DNA of 64,000 nt from Pilosibacter fragilis (GTDB lineage: Bacteria; Bacillota; Clostridia; Lachnospirales; Lachnospiraceae): the NCBI RefSeq assembly GCF_032490495.1, contig NZ_JAVYJB010000005.1:207067-271066 (forward strand), read 5' to 3'. The notes beneath the pieces were generated by a model. The model was not told the origin of the DNA. It did not search any database and saw only the letters and a list, made by a program, of their open reading frames with translations. The position numbers and the translations under genes are program-made. Shown here one piece after another: positions 1 to 8,552 of this stretch (positions within the stretch are counted from its first letter, which is position 1; each line of letters begins with the position of its first letter).

Positions 1-2
1 CT

Positions 3-404
3 GAGACGCTTTCCACGACACCGTCCCCTACCCAGGAGATCCAGGACCCGAGTCTCCCGGCAGGCCAGCGCGTGAAGGTGGAATCCGGACATACGGGATT
101 AAAATCGAAATTATATAAGTGCGTCTATGTAGATGGACAGTTACAGGAACGCACTTTATTGAATTCTGACACATACAACGCGTCAAAGACTGTTTACCGC
201 GTAGGTACAGGAGTCGCGGCTCCGGCAGAGACAACACCTGTGGCCCCGGCAGCACCTGCGGAAACGGAAGCTGCGGCCCCGGCAGAGACAGCAGCGCCGG
301 AGACACAGGCGCCTGAAACCGCGGCCCCGGAGACAGCCGGACCGCAGCCGGGCGAGAACTACGGCCCGGGAATGAGTGCCCAGGCGGGAGAGAACGCGGC
401 TTAG
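3..404 (+). CDS. VanW/G5-like exported protein, C-terminal fragment
   Basis: The reading frame is open to the left edge of the window, so only the last 133 residues are present and the start is missing. The first part carries a pattern seen at the end of VanW-like proteins and in G5-type domains (VKVESGHTGLKSKLYKCVYV, then a TVYRVGTG strand). From about base 210 the protein becomes a low-complexity tail of Ala, Pro, Glu and Thr, typical of a wall-spanning or surface-exposed linker. I infer an exported cell-envelope protein. The family call rests on a short segment. The next gene starts 25 bp downstream on the same strand. Confidence 0.5.
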   Translation, partial: ETLSTTPSPTQEIQDPSLPAGQRVKVESGHTGLKSKLYKCVYVDGQLQERTLLNSDTYNASKTVYRVGTGVAAPAETTPVAPAAPAETEAAAPAETAAPETQAPETAAPETAGPQPGENYGPGMSAQAGENAA

Positions 405-429
405 GCCGCATAGAAAAGAGACCGGAATC

Positions 430-1020
430 ATGAGAAAAATTGAGCGCGAACCCAACGGAGCTGGGATCTTTAAGCCGGGACAGGATCTGGTAGTTGCAGG
501 AACTGTCGGAAAAAACGGTGTGAAGGCGGCTCTGTCGGCAAAAGAAAAAGAGATATCAGCCCGATTCCCGGAGTGGTTTGTCAAACGGATCCGGGAGCAG
601 GCAGATAAAAAATCAGAGCTGACTCCGGAGATGCTGAACGCCTGCGGTGCAGGAGAATGGGAAGAGATTTCGGAGGGCGGCATACTGGCCGCCCTTTGGG
701 CCATATCGGGAGCTTACGAGCAGGGGATTTCCTTTGAACTGAGGAAGATCCCGGTGGCTCAGGAGACGATTGAGATCTGTGAACTCTTTGACCTGAATCC
801 GTACAGACTTTCATCGGGGGAATGTCTCCTGATGGCAGTGGAAAACGGCGGGGATGCCGTGAAGCTCCTGAGTGAAGCCGGAATCCCGTCTGCAGTGATC
901 GGTAAAGTCGAAAAAGGGATCGCCAGAAAAATGGTCGGGATCGGAACGACCGGATTTCTGGAACGACCGGCACCAGATGAGATCCGGAAGCTTACGGATG
1001 CAGCTTCTGGAAAAGAATGA
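430..1020 (+). CDS. PurM/HypE-like C-terminal domain protein
   Basis: The protein has 196 residues and resembles the C-terminal half of AIR-synthase-related proteins (PurM, ThiL, HypE, SelD superfamily). Visible features are a Gly/Ala-rich segment EEISEGGILAALWAISGAYE, the motif LNPYRLSSGECLLMAV, and a closing region with AGIPSAVIGKVEKG. The N-terminal ATP-binding half of the superfamily is absent, so catalysis as a stand-alone enzyme is doubtful. The ATG at 430 is preferred to an upstream in-frame start at 376, which lies inside the preceding gene. It precedes an Lrp regulator and an aminotransferase on the same strand and probably shares their transcript. The substrate is unknown. Confidence 0.6.
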   Translation: MRKIEREPNGAGIFKPGQDLVVAGTVGKNGVKAALSAKEKEISARFPEWFVKRIREQADKKSELTPEMLNACGAGEWEEISEGGILAALWAISGAYEQGISFELRKIPVAQETIEICELFDLNPYRLSSGECLLMAVENGGDAVKLLSEAGIPSAVIGKVEKGIARKMVGIGTTGFLERPAPDEIRKLTDAASGKE

Positions 1021-1044
1021 TAGATGCAATGAGGAGGAACAATT

Positions 1045-1527
1045 ATGCGTGAAAAAATTTTGGCGATCATTGAAAAGAACAGCCGAATTGATTTAAAGGA
1101 TCTGGCCGCCCTTCTGGGTGAGAGTGAAGCAGCCGTCGCGAATGAGATCGCGGAGATGGAAAAGGAGAACATTATCTGCGGTTATCACACGATGATCAAC
1201 TGGGATAACACAGGTGATGAGAAAGTGATCGCTCTGATCGAGGTGAAGGTAACCCCGCAGAGAGGAATGGGCTTTGATAAGATCGCGGAGCGCATCTACC
1301 AGTACAGTGAGGTGACTTCTGTATATCTGATGTCCGGCGCCTTTGATTTTACCGTGATCATTGAGGGCAAAACGATGAGAGAGGTCGCGCAGTTCGTATC
1401 GGAGAAGCTGTCACCGATGGATTCGGTCCTCAGCACAGCGACACACTTTGTCCTCAAGAAGTATAAAGATCATGGAACAGTTATGTGCGGTAAGGCAGAA
1501 GATGAAAGGATGATGATTACACCGTGA
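1045..1527 (+). CDS. Lrp/AsnC-family transcriptional regulator
   Basis: The protein has 160 residues. Residues 1-50 form the AsnC-type winged helix (ILAIIEKNSRIDLKDLAALL, then a recognition helix at ESEAAVANEIAEME). Residues 65-140 form the RAM/ligand-binding fold with VIALIEVKVTPQRGMGFDKI and YLMSGAFDFTVIIEG. Such proteins bind amino acids and control amino-acid metabolism. GAGGAGGA sits just upstream of the ATG. Its stop codon overlaps the GTG start of the following aminotransferase (GTGA at 1524-1527), so the two are translationally coupled, and I infer that the regulator senses a substrate or product of that enzyme. Confidence 0.92.
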   Translation: MREKILAIIEKNSRIDLKDLAALLGESEAAVANEIAEMEKENIICGYHTMINWDNTGDEKVIALIEVKVTPQRGMGFDKIAERIYQYSEVTSVYLMSGAFDFTVIIEGKTMREVAQFVSEKLSPMDSVLSTATHFVLKKYKDHGTVMCGKAEDERMMITP

Positions 1528-2696
1528 GAAACCCATTATCAGATAAAATCGTATCGATCCAGCCATCCGGAATCCGTAAATTTTTCGACATTGTGAGCGA
1601 GATGAAGGACGCGATCTCCCTTGGTGTCGGTGAGCCGGATTTTGATACTCCGTGGCACATCCGGGACGAGGGAATCTACTCTCTGGAAAAGGGACGGACT
1701 TTTTATACCTCAAATGCAGGTTTAAAGGAATTAAAGATCGAGATCTGTAATTATTTAAAGAGACGTTTTGATGTAGAGTATGATTATAATAAGGAAGTTA
1801 TGGTCACGGTCGGCGGCAGTGAAGCCATCGATATTGCTCTCCGTGCCATGTTAAATCCGGGGGATGAGGTTCTGATCCCTCAGCCGAGCTATGTTTCCTA
1901 CACTCCGTGTACGGTTCTGGCTGACGGTGTGCCGGTTACGATCCAGCTCGAAGAAAAAGATAAATTCCGTCTTACAAAGGAAAAACTACTCGAGAAGATC
2001 ACACCGAAAACGAAGGTTCTGATCCTTCCGTTCCCCAATAACCCAACCGGATCCATCATGGAGCCGGAGGATCTGGCGGAGATCGCGAAGATCTGTATCG
2101 AAAAAGACCTGTTTGTTATCTCCGACGAGATCTATTCAGAGCTTACTTATAAGGGACAGCACTGTACGATCGCCGCATTCCCGGGAATGAAGGAGCGCAC
2201 CGTTCTGATCAACGGCTTTTCAAAATCCTACGCGATGACCGGATGGCGTCTTGGATATGCGTGTGCGCCGGAGCTGATCCTGAAGCAGATGTTAAAGATC
2301 CACCAGTTTGCGATCATGTGTGCACCGACGACAAGCCAGTATGCTGCGGTCGAGGCATTAAAAAACGGAGACAAAGATGTAGCTGAGATGCGGAGCGCAT
2401 ACGACCAGAGAAGACGTTATCTCGTGAAGGCACTCCGTGATATGGGCTTTGACTGTTATGAACCGCAGGGCGCATTCTATGTGTTCCCGAGCATCAAGAA
2501 GTTCGGAATGACCTCTGATGAGTTTGCGTTAAAGCTGCTGGAGGAGGAGAAGGTTGCCGTTGTTCCGGGTACCGCATTCGGTGACTGCGGCGAGGGATAT
2601 TTAAGAATTTCCTATGCATACTCCTTAAATGATCTGAAACGTGCCCTCGAGAGAATGGAGCGGTTCGTGAAGAGACATCTGAATGATGCGAAATAA
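1524..2696 (+). CDS. Class I/II PLP-dependent aminotransferase
   Basis: The protein has 390 residues, full length for fold-type I aminotransferases of the aspartate/aromatic group (PatA-like). Visible motifs are VTVGGSEAIDIALRA, PNNPTGS with the conserved Asn, SDEIYSELTY with the PLP-binding Asp and Tyr, and NGFSKSYAMTGWRLGYAC carrying the Schiff-base Lys. A C-terminal Arg that would bind the substrate carboxylate lies in GYLRISYA. It starts with GTG, overlapping the Lrp gene by 4 bp. A hairpin terminator follows at 2744. The amino-acid specificity cannot be read from the sequence. Confidence 0.93.
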   Translation: MRNPLSDKIVSIQPSGIRKFFDIVSEMKDAISLGVGEPDFDTPWHIRDEGIYSLEKGRTFYTSNAGLKELKIEICNYLKRRFDVEYDYNKEVMVTVGGSEAIDIALRAMLNPGDEVLIPQPSYVSYTPCTVLADGVPVTIQLEEKDKFRLTKEKLLEKITPKTKVLILPFPNNPTGSIMEPEDLAEIAKICIEKDLFVISDEIYSELTYKGQHCTIAAFPGMKERTVLINGFSKSYAMTGWRLGYACAPELILKQMLKIHQFAIMCAPTTSQYAAVEALKNGDKDVAEMRSAYDQRRRYLVKALRDMGFDCYEPQGAFYVFPSIKKFGMTSDEFALKLLEEEKVAVVPGTAFGDCGEGYLRISYAYSLNDLKRALERMERFVKRHLNDAK

Positions 2697-2743
2697 ATGG
2701 ATGCTGTGATTGTGCGCTGAGCGGACGGTCATGTAAAATACAG

Positions 2744-2784
2744 TTCCCCGGCTTGATCATGAAGGTGGTCGGGCCGGGGTTTTA
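2744..2784 (+). terminator. Intrinsic terminator after the aminotransferase
   Basis: A CCCCGGC / GCCGGGG stem closes a loop of about 20 bases and is followed by TTTTAT. It lies 50 bp downstream of the aminotransferase stop and before the independent trmL gene. Confidence 0.7.
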
Positions 2785-2888
2785 TATGTCTGCACCTTAT
2801 ATTTCGTGAGAAAATCCGGATTGCTGACATTAGTTCTGAGTGATCGTGGAAAGCGGAAAGCGGCAGACATGACAGGAGAAGATCAACA

Positions 2889-3383
2889 ATGAATATCGTA
2901 TTATACGAGCCGGAAATGCCGGCCAATACAGGAAATATCGGGCGCACCTGTGTGGCGACGAACACGAAGCTGCACCTGATCGAGCCGCTGGGATTTAAGC
3001 TCAGCGAGAAGCATTTAGTCCGGGCAGGGCTGGATTACTGGGATAAGCTGGACGTAACGGTTTACAGCGATTACCAGGATTTCTTAAAGAAGAATCCGGG
3101 GGCGAAGATATACATGGCGACCACAAAGGGTGAGCATGTATACACGGATATTCCCTATGACCCGGATGCCTACATCATGTTCGGACCGGAGAGCCGTGGA
3201 ATCCCGGAGGAGATCCTGGTGGAAAACCGCGAAAACTGCATCAGGATCCCGATGTGGGGAGATATCCGGTCGCTGAATCTCTCGAATTCTGTTGCAATCG
3301 TGCTGTATGAGGCGTTACGGCAGAACGGATTTGAGCAGATGACGATGGAAGGACATCTGCATCATTTACACTGGAAAGAATAA
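2889..3383 (+). CDS. trmL: tRNA (cytidine(34)-2'-O)-methyltransferase
   Basis: This 164-residue SPOUT-class methyltransferase methylates the wobble ribose of certain leucine tRNAs using S-adenosylmethionine. The sequence begins MNIVLYEPEMPANTGNIGRT, the hallmark N-terminal motif of TrmL/YibK. The trefoil-knot motifs follow: FGPESRGIPEEI around residues 97-108 and IRIPMWGDIRSLNLSNSVAI near 120-140. Length matches the family. It is a single gene with its own upstream gap; GACAGGAGAAG provides the ribosome binding site. Confidence 0.95.
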   Translation: MNIVLYEPEMPANTGNIGRTCVATNTKLHLIEPLGFKLSEKHLVRAGLDYWDKLDVTVYSDYQDFLKKNPGAKIYMATTKGEHVYTDIPYDPDAYIMFGPESRGIPEEILVENRENCIRIPMWGDIRSLNLSNSVAIVLYEALRQNGFEQMTMEGHLHHLHWKE

Positions 3384-3520
3384 TTGAAAAATTAAAAAAT
3401 GATAGAGCGCTTATTGGATACAAGATACGAAGCAGCTCCGCTGTGGATTTCCGGCATGTTTTGGAGACAGCTGGGGAAGAGATAAGCGTTTTATAAAAAG
3501 GGGAAAGCGAGAATACAATT

Positions 3521-5059
3521 ATGATGAATGAAAAATGGGAAGAACAGTTCCGTGAACAGATCCATGAATTTGTTGGAACGATCGAGAAGTTCGATAAGGG
3601 AGAGATCGACCGTAAGGCATACAAGGGAATCTCCGGTGGATTCGGAAGCTATGCACAGCATGATCCGTCAAAGCACATGCTGCGTCTCAGAATGGCAGGC
3701 GGGAACCTGACGGAAAAACGTCTGGAATTCCTCGCCGAGGCAGTGAGAGATTACGGTGTGGAGCTTATGAAGCTTACCACCTGTGAGACCGTGCAGCTCC
3801 ACAACCTGAAAGCAGAGCAGGTTCCGGTCCTCATGGAGAAAGCCATCGCGAGTGAGATTTACAGCAGAGGCGGCGGTGGAGACAATCCGAGAAATATCAT
3901 GATGAGTCCTCTCTCCGGCGTGCAGAAAGGTGAGGCATTCGATGTAAAACCGTATGCGGAGGCAGCGGCAGAGTACCTGCTCTCTATTGCTGGCGAGATC
4001 CACATGCCGAGAAAGTTAAAAGTAGCCTTCAGCAACGGTGCGGATGATTCCGTACACAGCGCCTTCCGCGATATGGGATTTATGGCAAACCCGGATGGAA
4101 CCTTTACACTTCGCATCGCGGGCGGACTCGGCGGCGGCTATAAGATGGGAATCCTTGTGGATGAACATGTCGCGGCGACGGAGATCCTTTACTACATCCG
4201 TGCCATGATCGAGACATTCTGCCAGCATGGAAATTATGAAAACCGCGCGAAGGCCCGTACCCGCTTTATGCAGGAGACTCTGGGCACTGATGGTTTAAAG
4301 GAAGCGTTCCTTGAGAATGTGGCAAAGGTAAAAGAAAAAGGCGGTCTTGACCTTCATGTGGAAGCAAAGCCGGTAACAAAGAAAGGCAGCGGCGAGATTT
4401 CCGGAAAGCGTGTAGTCGCACAGAAACAGCCGGGACTCTATGCGGTGGCATACCACCCGATTGGTGGATGTCTTCCGGCAGGAAAACCTGCGGAGCTTCT
4501 TACTCTTGTAAGAGAGATCCCGGACGCAGAGTGCCGGATCGCTCCGTATGAGACGATCTACATCATCAACCTCACTGCTGACGAGGCGAAGAAAGTCCTT
4601 GAAGCGACAAACGACGGCGCTCAGAGCACTTTTGAGAACAGTGTAGCCTGTATCGGTGCTGCAATCTGCCAGCAGGGTGTAAGAGACAGTCAGGCGGCGC
4701 TCAGAGCGGCTGTGGAGGCAGTCCGTGAGGCCGGGATCCCGGACGGAGCGCTTCCGAGGATCTGTATTTCCGGATGCCCGTCCAGCTGTTCCGGACACCA
4801 GGCGGCAGCCATCGGTTTCCAGGGAGCGGCAAAGTCTGTTGACGGAAAGCCGGAGTCCGCGTTTAAGATGTTTGTAGGCGGAAGCGATAAGCTGGGTGCC
4901 GCAAAGTTCGGCGAGGCCGGAGCTGTGATCTTAGAGCGCGATCTGCCGAAATTCTTCGTGGACCTTGGAAAAGCCGTTGCCAGCCGGAACATGAACTGGG
5001 AGACATGGATCGTGGGGCATGAGGATGAATTTAAGGCGATTGTGGAAAAGTACGCTTAA
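3521..5059 (+). CDS. Siroheme sulfite/nitrite reductase family protein
   Basis: The protein has 512 residues. Families of this type carry siroheme and a [4Fe-4S] cluster and perform six-electron reduction of sulfite or nitrite in the cytoplasm. The cluster/siroheme ligands are visible as CIGAAIC (CX5C) at about residues 372-378 and CISGCPSSC (CX3C) near 418-426, followed by SGHQAAAIGF. Two ferredoxin-like half-domains surround them (LRMAGGNLTEKRLEFLAEAV near the start and YHPIGGCLPAGKPAELLTLV in the middle). No flavoprotein or uroporphyrinogen methylase partner is adjacent, so the electron donor is unknown. Start ATG 3521 follows AAAAGGGGAAAG. Confidence 0.88.
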   Translation: MMNEKWEEQFREQIHEFVGTIEKFDKGEIDRKAYKGISGGFGSYAQHDPSKHMLRLRMAGGNLTEKRLEFLAEAVRDYGVELMKLTTCETVQLHNLKAEQVPVLMEKAIASEIYSRGGGGDNPRNIMMSPLSGVQKGEAFDVKPYAEAAAEYLLSIAGEIHMPRKLKVAFSNGADDSVHSAFRDMGFMANPDGTFTLRIAGGLGGGYKMGILVDEHVAATEILYYIRAMIETFCQHGNYENRAKARTRFMQETLGTDGLKEAFLENVAKVKEKGGLDLHVEAKPVTKKGSGEISGKRVVAQKQPGLYAVAYHPIGGCLPAGKPAELLTLVREIPDAECRIAPYETIYIINLTADEAKKVLEATNDGAQSTFENSVACIGAAICQQGVRDSQAALRAAVEAVREAGIPDGALPRICISGCPSSCSGHQAAAIGFQGAAKSVDGKPESAFKMFVGGSDKLGAAKFGEAGAVILERDLPKFFVDLGKAVASRNMNWETWIVGHEDEFKAIVEKYA

Positions 5060-5135
5060 GAGGAAATCATACGTGGAAAAGTGGGAAAATCCGAGAATGA
5101 AAGTAAGCAGCAGAGGCAGCGAAAGCTTTCGTTCA

Positions 5136-5171
5136 GAGCCCGAATTCATATAAGTAAAAGAGGGCTTTTTA
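5136..5171 (+). terminator. Weak terminator hairpin after the reductase
   Basis: GAGCCC and GGGCTT pair across a loop of about 18 bases and run into TTTTTT. It sits 80 bp after the reductase stop and ends next to the mobile element that begins at 5181. The stem is short, so the call is tentative. Confidence 0.4.
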
Positions 5172-5180
5172 AGAAAGTAC

Positions 5181-5313
5181 GTAACTATTCAGTACCTTCA
5201 TAGTTACGTGCAAAAATCCATTCCAGATCAGCTTCGCTGATGGGATTTTTGCTTTCCAGCCTATGTTTTCTTACGGTCAGCGCAGCAAGTGCGCAGACCT
5301 ACTGAACAGTTAC
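5181..5313. mobile_element. MITE-like element, GTAAC-end variant (copy A0)
   Basis: A 133-bp non-coding element. The ends are inverted repeats (GTAACTATTCAGTA on the left; TACTGAACAGTTAC on the right; 13 of 14 positions match). The flanking 8 bases are identical on both sides (GAAAGTAC at 5173-5180 and 5314-5321), which is what a target-site duplication looks like. Inside is a strong hairpin GCAAAAATCC...GGATTTTTGC with a GATCAGC-TTCG-CTGAT tip. It has no open frame. The rest of the >300-base gap 5060-5428 holds only two terminators. Confidence 0.8.
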
Positions 5314-5342
5314 GAAAGTACTTCATATTTGAATAACAACAT

Positions 5343-5381
5343 AAAAACGGTCGACAGCGAAAAAACTGTCGGCCGTTTTGT
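5343..5381 (-). terminator. Terminator of the YhaN-like gene
   Basis: The stem AAAACGGTCGACAG / CTGTCGGCCGTTTT closes an A-rich loop. Read on the minus strand it lies about 50 bp after the YhaN-like stop and ends in CCGTTTTTAT. The A-run on the other side could let it work in both directions. Confidence 0.7.
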
Positions 5382-5428
5382 ATTTTCGAAAATGATTTTA
5401 GGGCAGATGCATCCTGGAAAAATATCTT

Positions 5429-7264
5429 TTACATCTCAATCAACTGAAACTCCACCTGTCTGGCCCGCAGCATCTGTGCTTCCCGGCGATGGCATGTGAA
5501 AATAATGATCTGGCCTCCATAGGCGGAGGCGAGCCATTCCAGTGCCGTCTTCAGGCGCTCATCATCATACTGTGTAAAGCTGTCATCGAAGATCAGCGGG
5601 AAGCCGGAGCCGGATCCCTGGAGAAGCTTTGCGGCGGCGAGACGCAGGGCGAGATAGACCTGGTCCATGGTTCCGCTGCTGACGTTCTCGAGGGGAACCA
5701 GCTTTGTCTTCGTGTTTAAGAAGACATTCAGATTCTCGTCGATGCTCATGCTGTCATAGATCCCGCCGGTGATTCCGGTAATGTACTGGGACGCTTCTTT
5801 ATTCAGGTAGAGTCCGAAGGAATCACGGATCGAGGAGGAGAGATCTGCCATAGTCTCCTGGGCAAGATCGATGGCGACGATCTCATCGTGGATCCTGTCG
5901 TTTTCCGCCAGTGTCCGCTTCAATGCCTTCGCCTTATTTTTACAGTTGCTCAAATGCTCTAATTTCTTCTCAAGCTCCCACTGGGTCCGCTGCTGTTTCT
6001 CGATCATCTCGCTGCAGCCGGCCTGTTTCGTCTGGAGATTGCTTAAATCTTCTAAGAACTTCCTGATCTCTGCCTCAGACTGGGTAACCATATCGCAGAG
6101 CTTTGAGAATTCGCCCATTCTCGCCCGGAACGCGTTCATGGCATCCTCAGACACTGCGGAATCGCCGAGATGTCTCGCGAGAAGCGCGCCAAGTTCAGAG
6201 GAAGTATTGTCGAACAATCTGTGGTATTCTTTATCTTTCTGGAGGATGAACAGGGAGATGATAAAGAAGATCACAGCCGCCGTGGCTGCCGCGCCACAGA
6301 CCGGAAGATAGGCGGTGAGGTTGAAATATCCAAGTGTCGCTGCAGCCCCCAGTCCTGCGACTCCGAGAACCGCTGTGAGACCGGAAAGAACCTTCCTGGA
6401 CTTCTTGTTACACTCCCCATTCAGAGTATTATATTCGCTGTAAAGCCTCTCCGCGTCGGAAGACATGGCATCCACGGATGCCCGGTCTGTAAAGCCGTTG
6501 TCAGACAGCACCTTTTTCCCATTTGCCAGTTTCTCGTCCAGATCCTTTTTCTGTGTCTGGGTGTTGTCGATCAGGCCCTTGACCTGGGTCCGCATATTCT
6601 GGTAGGCGGCGAGCTGGTTCTCGTACTCCGGACCGGCGATCTCCGCCTCCACATTCCGGATCTCCGCGAGAAGAGAGGTAAACTCCCGGCTCGCCTCTGG
6701 GATCAGACCCGCCTCGAGGGAACGTTTCTGGTTTCTCAAAAACGCAGTCGCTTTTGTGATATTTAAGGAAATATTGCCGGTGGTGTTCATGTTGGCAATA
6801 TAATTCTTTAATTCCGTCACCATCCCGTCTTCGGTGGCACTCTTTAACTGACCAATACTGATGGTGTTGTTGTACATGGTCTCGGTGAGACCGTCAAGCA
6901 GGCTGGAGACAAATGCAGGTGTCGCCTCTTCCTCCAGTCCTTTCGTCTCATTGATGATCTTTAAAGACTTATTTTCCTTCCGGAACCGGCGCTCGATGCG
7001 GTAGATGGTTCCGTCCTTTTCCAGTCTCAGCCATCCCTCGTAGGTTCCGCTGTTCTCCCAGGGCTCGTACTTTGTATACAGATCATTCTTTGCCGCCCGT
7101 CCGCGCCCGCGCTCGATGCCGAAGAGCATGCCGCGGATGAAGGTGTGAAGCGTGGATTTTCCGGCTTCGTTCTTTCCGTAGATAATGTTGATCCCGTCGT
7201 TGAAGGAGATGGTCCGGTCATGAAATTTTCCGAAACCGTCGATATGTAATTCGAGTAATCTCAT
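5429..7264 (-). CDS. YhaN-like SMC/Rad50-type ATPase
   Basis: The protein has 611 residues and the architecture of SbcC/Rad50/YhaN. The N-terminal ATP-binding part contains INIIYGKNEAGKSTLHTFI (Walker A near residue 30). A long helical middle follows, and a C-terminal part holds the ABC signature ENVSSGTMDQVYLALRLA and Walker B FPLIFDDSFTQYDDERL. Unusually for Rad50, two hydrophobic segments (about residues 290-345, including VFFIISLFIL-like stretches) suggest the coiled-coil region is membrane-anchored, as in YhaN. At 611 residues it is shorter than typical YhaN or SbcC. Its start overlaps the stop of the upstream nuclease gene by 4 bp (ATGA), so the two are a nuclease-ATPase pair for DNA end processing. 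Confidence 0.85.
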   Translation of the reverse strand: MRLLELHIDGFGKFHDRTISFNDGINIIYGKNEAGKSTLHTFIRGMLFGIERGRGRAAKNDLYTKYEPWENSGTYEGWLRLEKDGTIYRIERRFRKENKSLKIINETKGLEEEATPAFVSSLLDGLTETMYNNTISIGQLKSATEDGMVTELKNYIANMNTTGNISLNITKATAFLRNQKRSLEAGLIPEASREFTSLLAEIRNVEAEIAGPEYENQLAAYQNMRTQVKGLIDNTQTQKKDLDEKLANGKKVLSDNGFTDRASVDAMSSDAERLYSEYNTLNGECNKKSRKVLSGLTAVLGVAGLGAAATLGYFNLTAYLPVCGAAATAAVIFFIISLFILQKDKEYHRLFDNTSSELGALLARHLGDSAVSEDAMNAFRARMGEFSKLCDMVTQSEAEIRKFLEDLSNLQTKQAGCSEMIEKQQRTQWELEKKLEHLSNCKNKAKALKRTLAENDRIHDEIVAIDLAQETMADLSSSIRDSFGLYLNKEASQYITGITGGIYDSMSIDENLNVFLNTKTKLVPLENVSSGTMDQVYLALRLAAAKLLQGSGSGFPLIFDDSFTQYDDERLKTALEWLASAYGGQIIIFTCHRREAQMLRARQVEFQLIEM

Positions 7265-8337
7265 GGCTGGCTCCTTTCATCTTTTGTCATAAGCAGGGCA
7301 TGAATTCCATAGTACAGGGCTTTCTTCTCCACCGGGCTCATATCATCCTTCATGAGTGCCTGGATATAAAAGCCGATCATGTCGCTTGGATGTTCCGCGA
7401 ACAGTGCGTGGAAATCATACTGTGGCTCCGACTCGTCCAGGATCTCGATAATATTCCACTGACCGGAGAGAAAATCCAGGTCAAAGCTGATATCCGGGTC
7501 TCGCATACCGCGGATCCGGAAGCGGTAGATATTGTTGGCACCGCGCTTGCGGATCTCGTCGGCGATGATCTGGGAAAGCTCGGTGTTTGTCGTCTGGGGC
7601 GTCACATTGACCACGAGCGGGATATACTGGGCCTGGCAGACTTCCTTAAACTGCAGGGAGGTCACATGTCCGCTGGTGGTGTCGATCTCGCCGATAAAAT
7701 ATCCGTGAGGTCCGGTCTCCGTCATGTCAAGCGGTTCCGGGGAACCGGCGTAGGCCATGCGGTTTTCCAGAAGAATCTCCGGTTTGTGGATATGTCCCAG
7801 GGCGATGTAGGAGAACGGGGATGCGGCCAGCGCATTCCGATCAAATGGGACATGTTTCGCGTCACCGCCGTGGAGCATGAGAATTCTGGTGCGTCTCGAG
7901 GCCGGCAGGGAAATATTGTCGGCTTTCGCCTCGGTGATCTCGGCCGTGTGGTAGCTGAAGCCGTAGACCTCCGTGTTCAGTTCCTCGAAATAGACGGAAG
8001 AGAGGTTCTCGTCCATCAGAAATGTGACGTTCGGGGCCCAGGTGAAGCTGAGAAGTGCAGAACTTTTCCGAATCCGGTCATGATTTCCGGCGATGATGAC
8101 AACGCGGGTTCCCGGAATCGTGGAGAACAGGTAGTTGACCTCTTTCAGATCCCGCGCTAAGGGCTGGCGGTGGAATAAGTCACCGGAGATCAGAAGAAGG
8201 TCCGCGCGGGAGTCCCTGGCGTCCTCGATGATCCCCTGGAACGTCAGACGGATCGCCTGTTCCCGCTTTTTGCCCCAGGGCTTATCGCTGTCCGGGATCA
8301 TGCCCCAGTGGATATCGGCGGTGTGAATAAATTTCAT
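7261..8337 (-). CDS. SbcD/YhaO-like metallophosphoesterase nuclease
   Basis: The protein has 358 residues and is the nuclease partner of the ATPase that follows. Calcineurin-type metal motifs are in order: MKFIHTADIHWG (D-x-H), LLISGDLFH (GD), IAGNHDR (GNHD), MLHGGDAKH and LGHIHKP (GHxH). The chosen ATG at 8337 has GGAGGAATGT directly upstream; the longer frame to 8412 has no ribosome binding site. In the YhaO/SbcD family such enzymes cut DNA ends or hairpins in an ATP-dependent complex. The stop is fused to the next start (ATGA), which supports one complex from one transcript. Confidence 0.9.
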   Translation of the reverse strand: MKFIHTADIHWGMIPDSDKPWGKKREQAIRLTFQGIIEDARDSRADLLLISGDLFHRQPLARDLKEVNYLFSTIPGTRVVIIAGNHDRIRKSSALLSFTWAPNVTFLMDENLSSVYFEELNTEVYGFSYHTAEITEAKADNISLPASRRTRILMLHGGDAKHVPFDRNALAASPFSYIALGHIHKPEILLENRMAYAGSPEPLDMTETGPHGYFIGEIDTTSGHVTSLQFKEVCQAQYIPLVVNVTPQTTNTELSQIIADEIRKRGANNIYRFRIRGMRDPDISFDLDFLSGQWNIIEILDESEPQYDFHALFAEHPSDMIGFYIQALMKDDMSPVEKKALYYGIHALLMTKDERSQP

Positions 8338-8474
8338 ACATTCCTCCATGGTGTATGGATTGCAGATACACTGCGCTCCAGTATCAAGATAGTGGACTGT
8401 GAAAGTCCGCAAAAACGTGTTTCTCAGGTTACCGCGGCAGTTCGGTCACCAGAGGATCGCCGTCGCGTAAATGT

Positions 8475-8508
8475 GAAAAGGAGCGCAACAGATCTCTGTG
8501 CGCTCCCT
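8475..8508 (-). terminator. Terminator of asnS
   Basis: On the minus strand, 45 bp after the asnS stop, GGAGCGCACAGA pairs with TCTGTTGCGCTCC and runs into TTTTC. This separates asnS from the nuclease pair. Confidence 0.7.
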
Positions 8509-8552
8509 TGCGGCTGCCTTGCATCGAAAGGACGCGGCGGGCTGCTGTTTCT

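Noticed and set aside
183..704. A 173-residue minus-strand frame opposite the first two genes
   Set aside because: It is rich in Arg, Cys and Leu, has no ribosome binding site and mirrors the low-complexity tail of the plus-strand gene.
4295..4798. A 167-residue minus-strand frame inside the reductase gene
   Set aside because: The plus-strand reductase has clear cluster motifs across the same bases; the antisense frame has no recognisable domain.
7300..8160. A 286-residue plus-strand frame opposite the YhaO-like nuclease
   Set aside because: The nuclease motifs lie on the minus strand in this stretch; the antisense frame shows no family features and no start signals.
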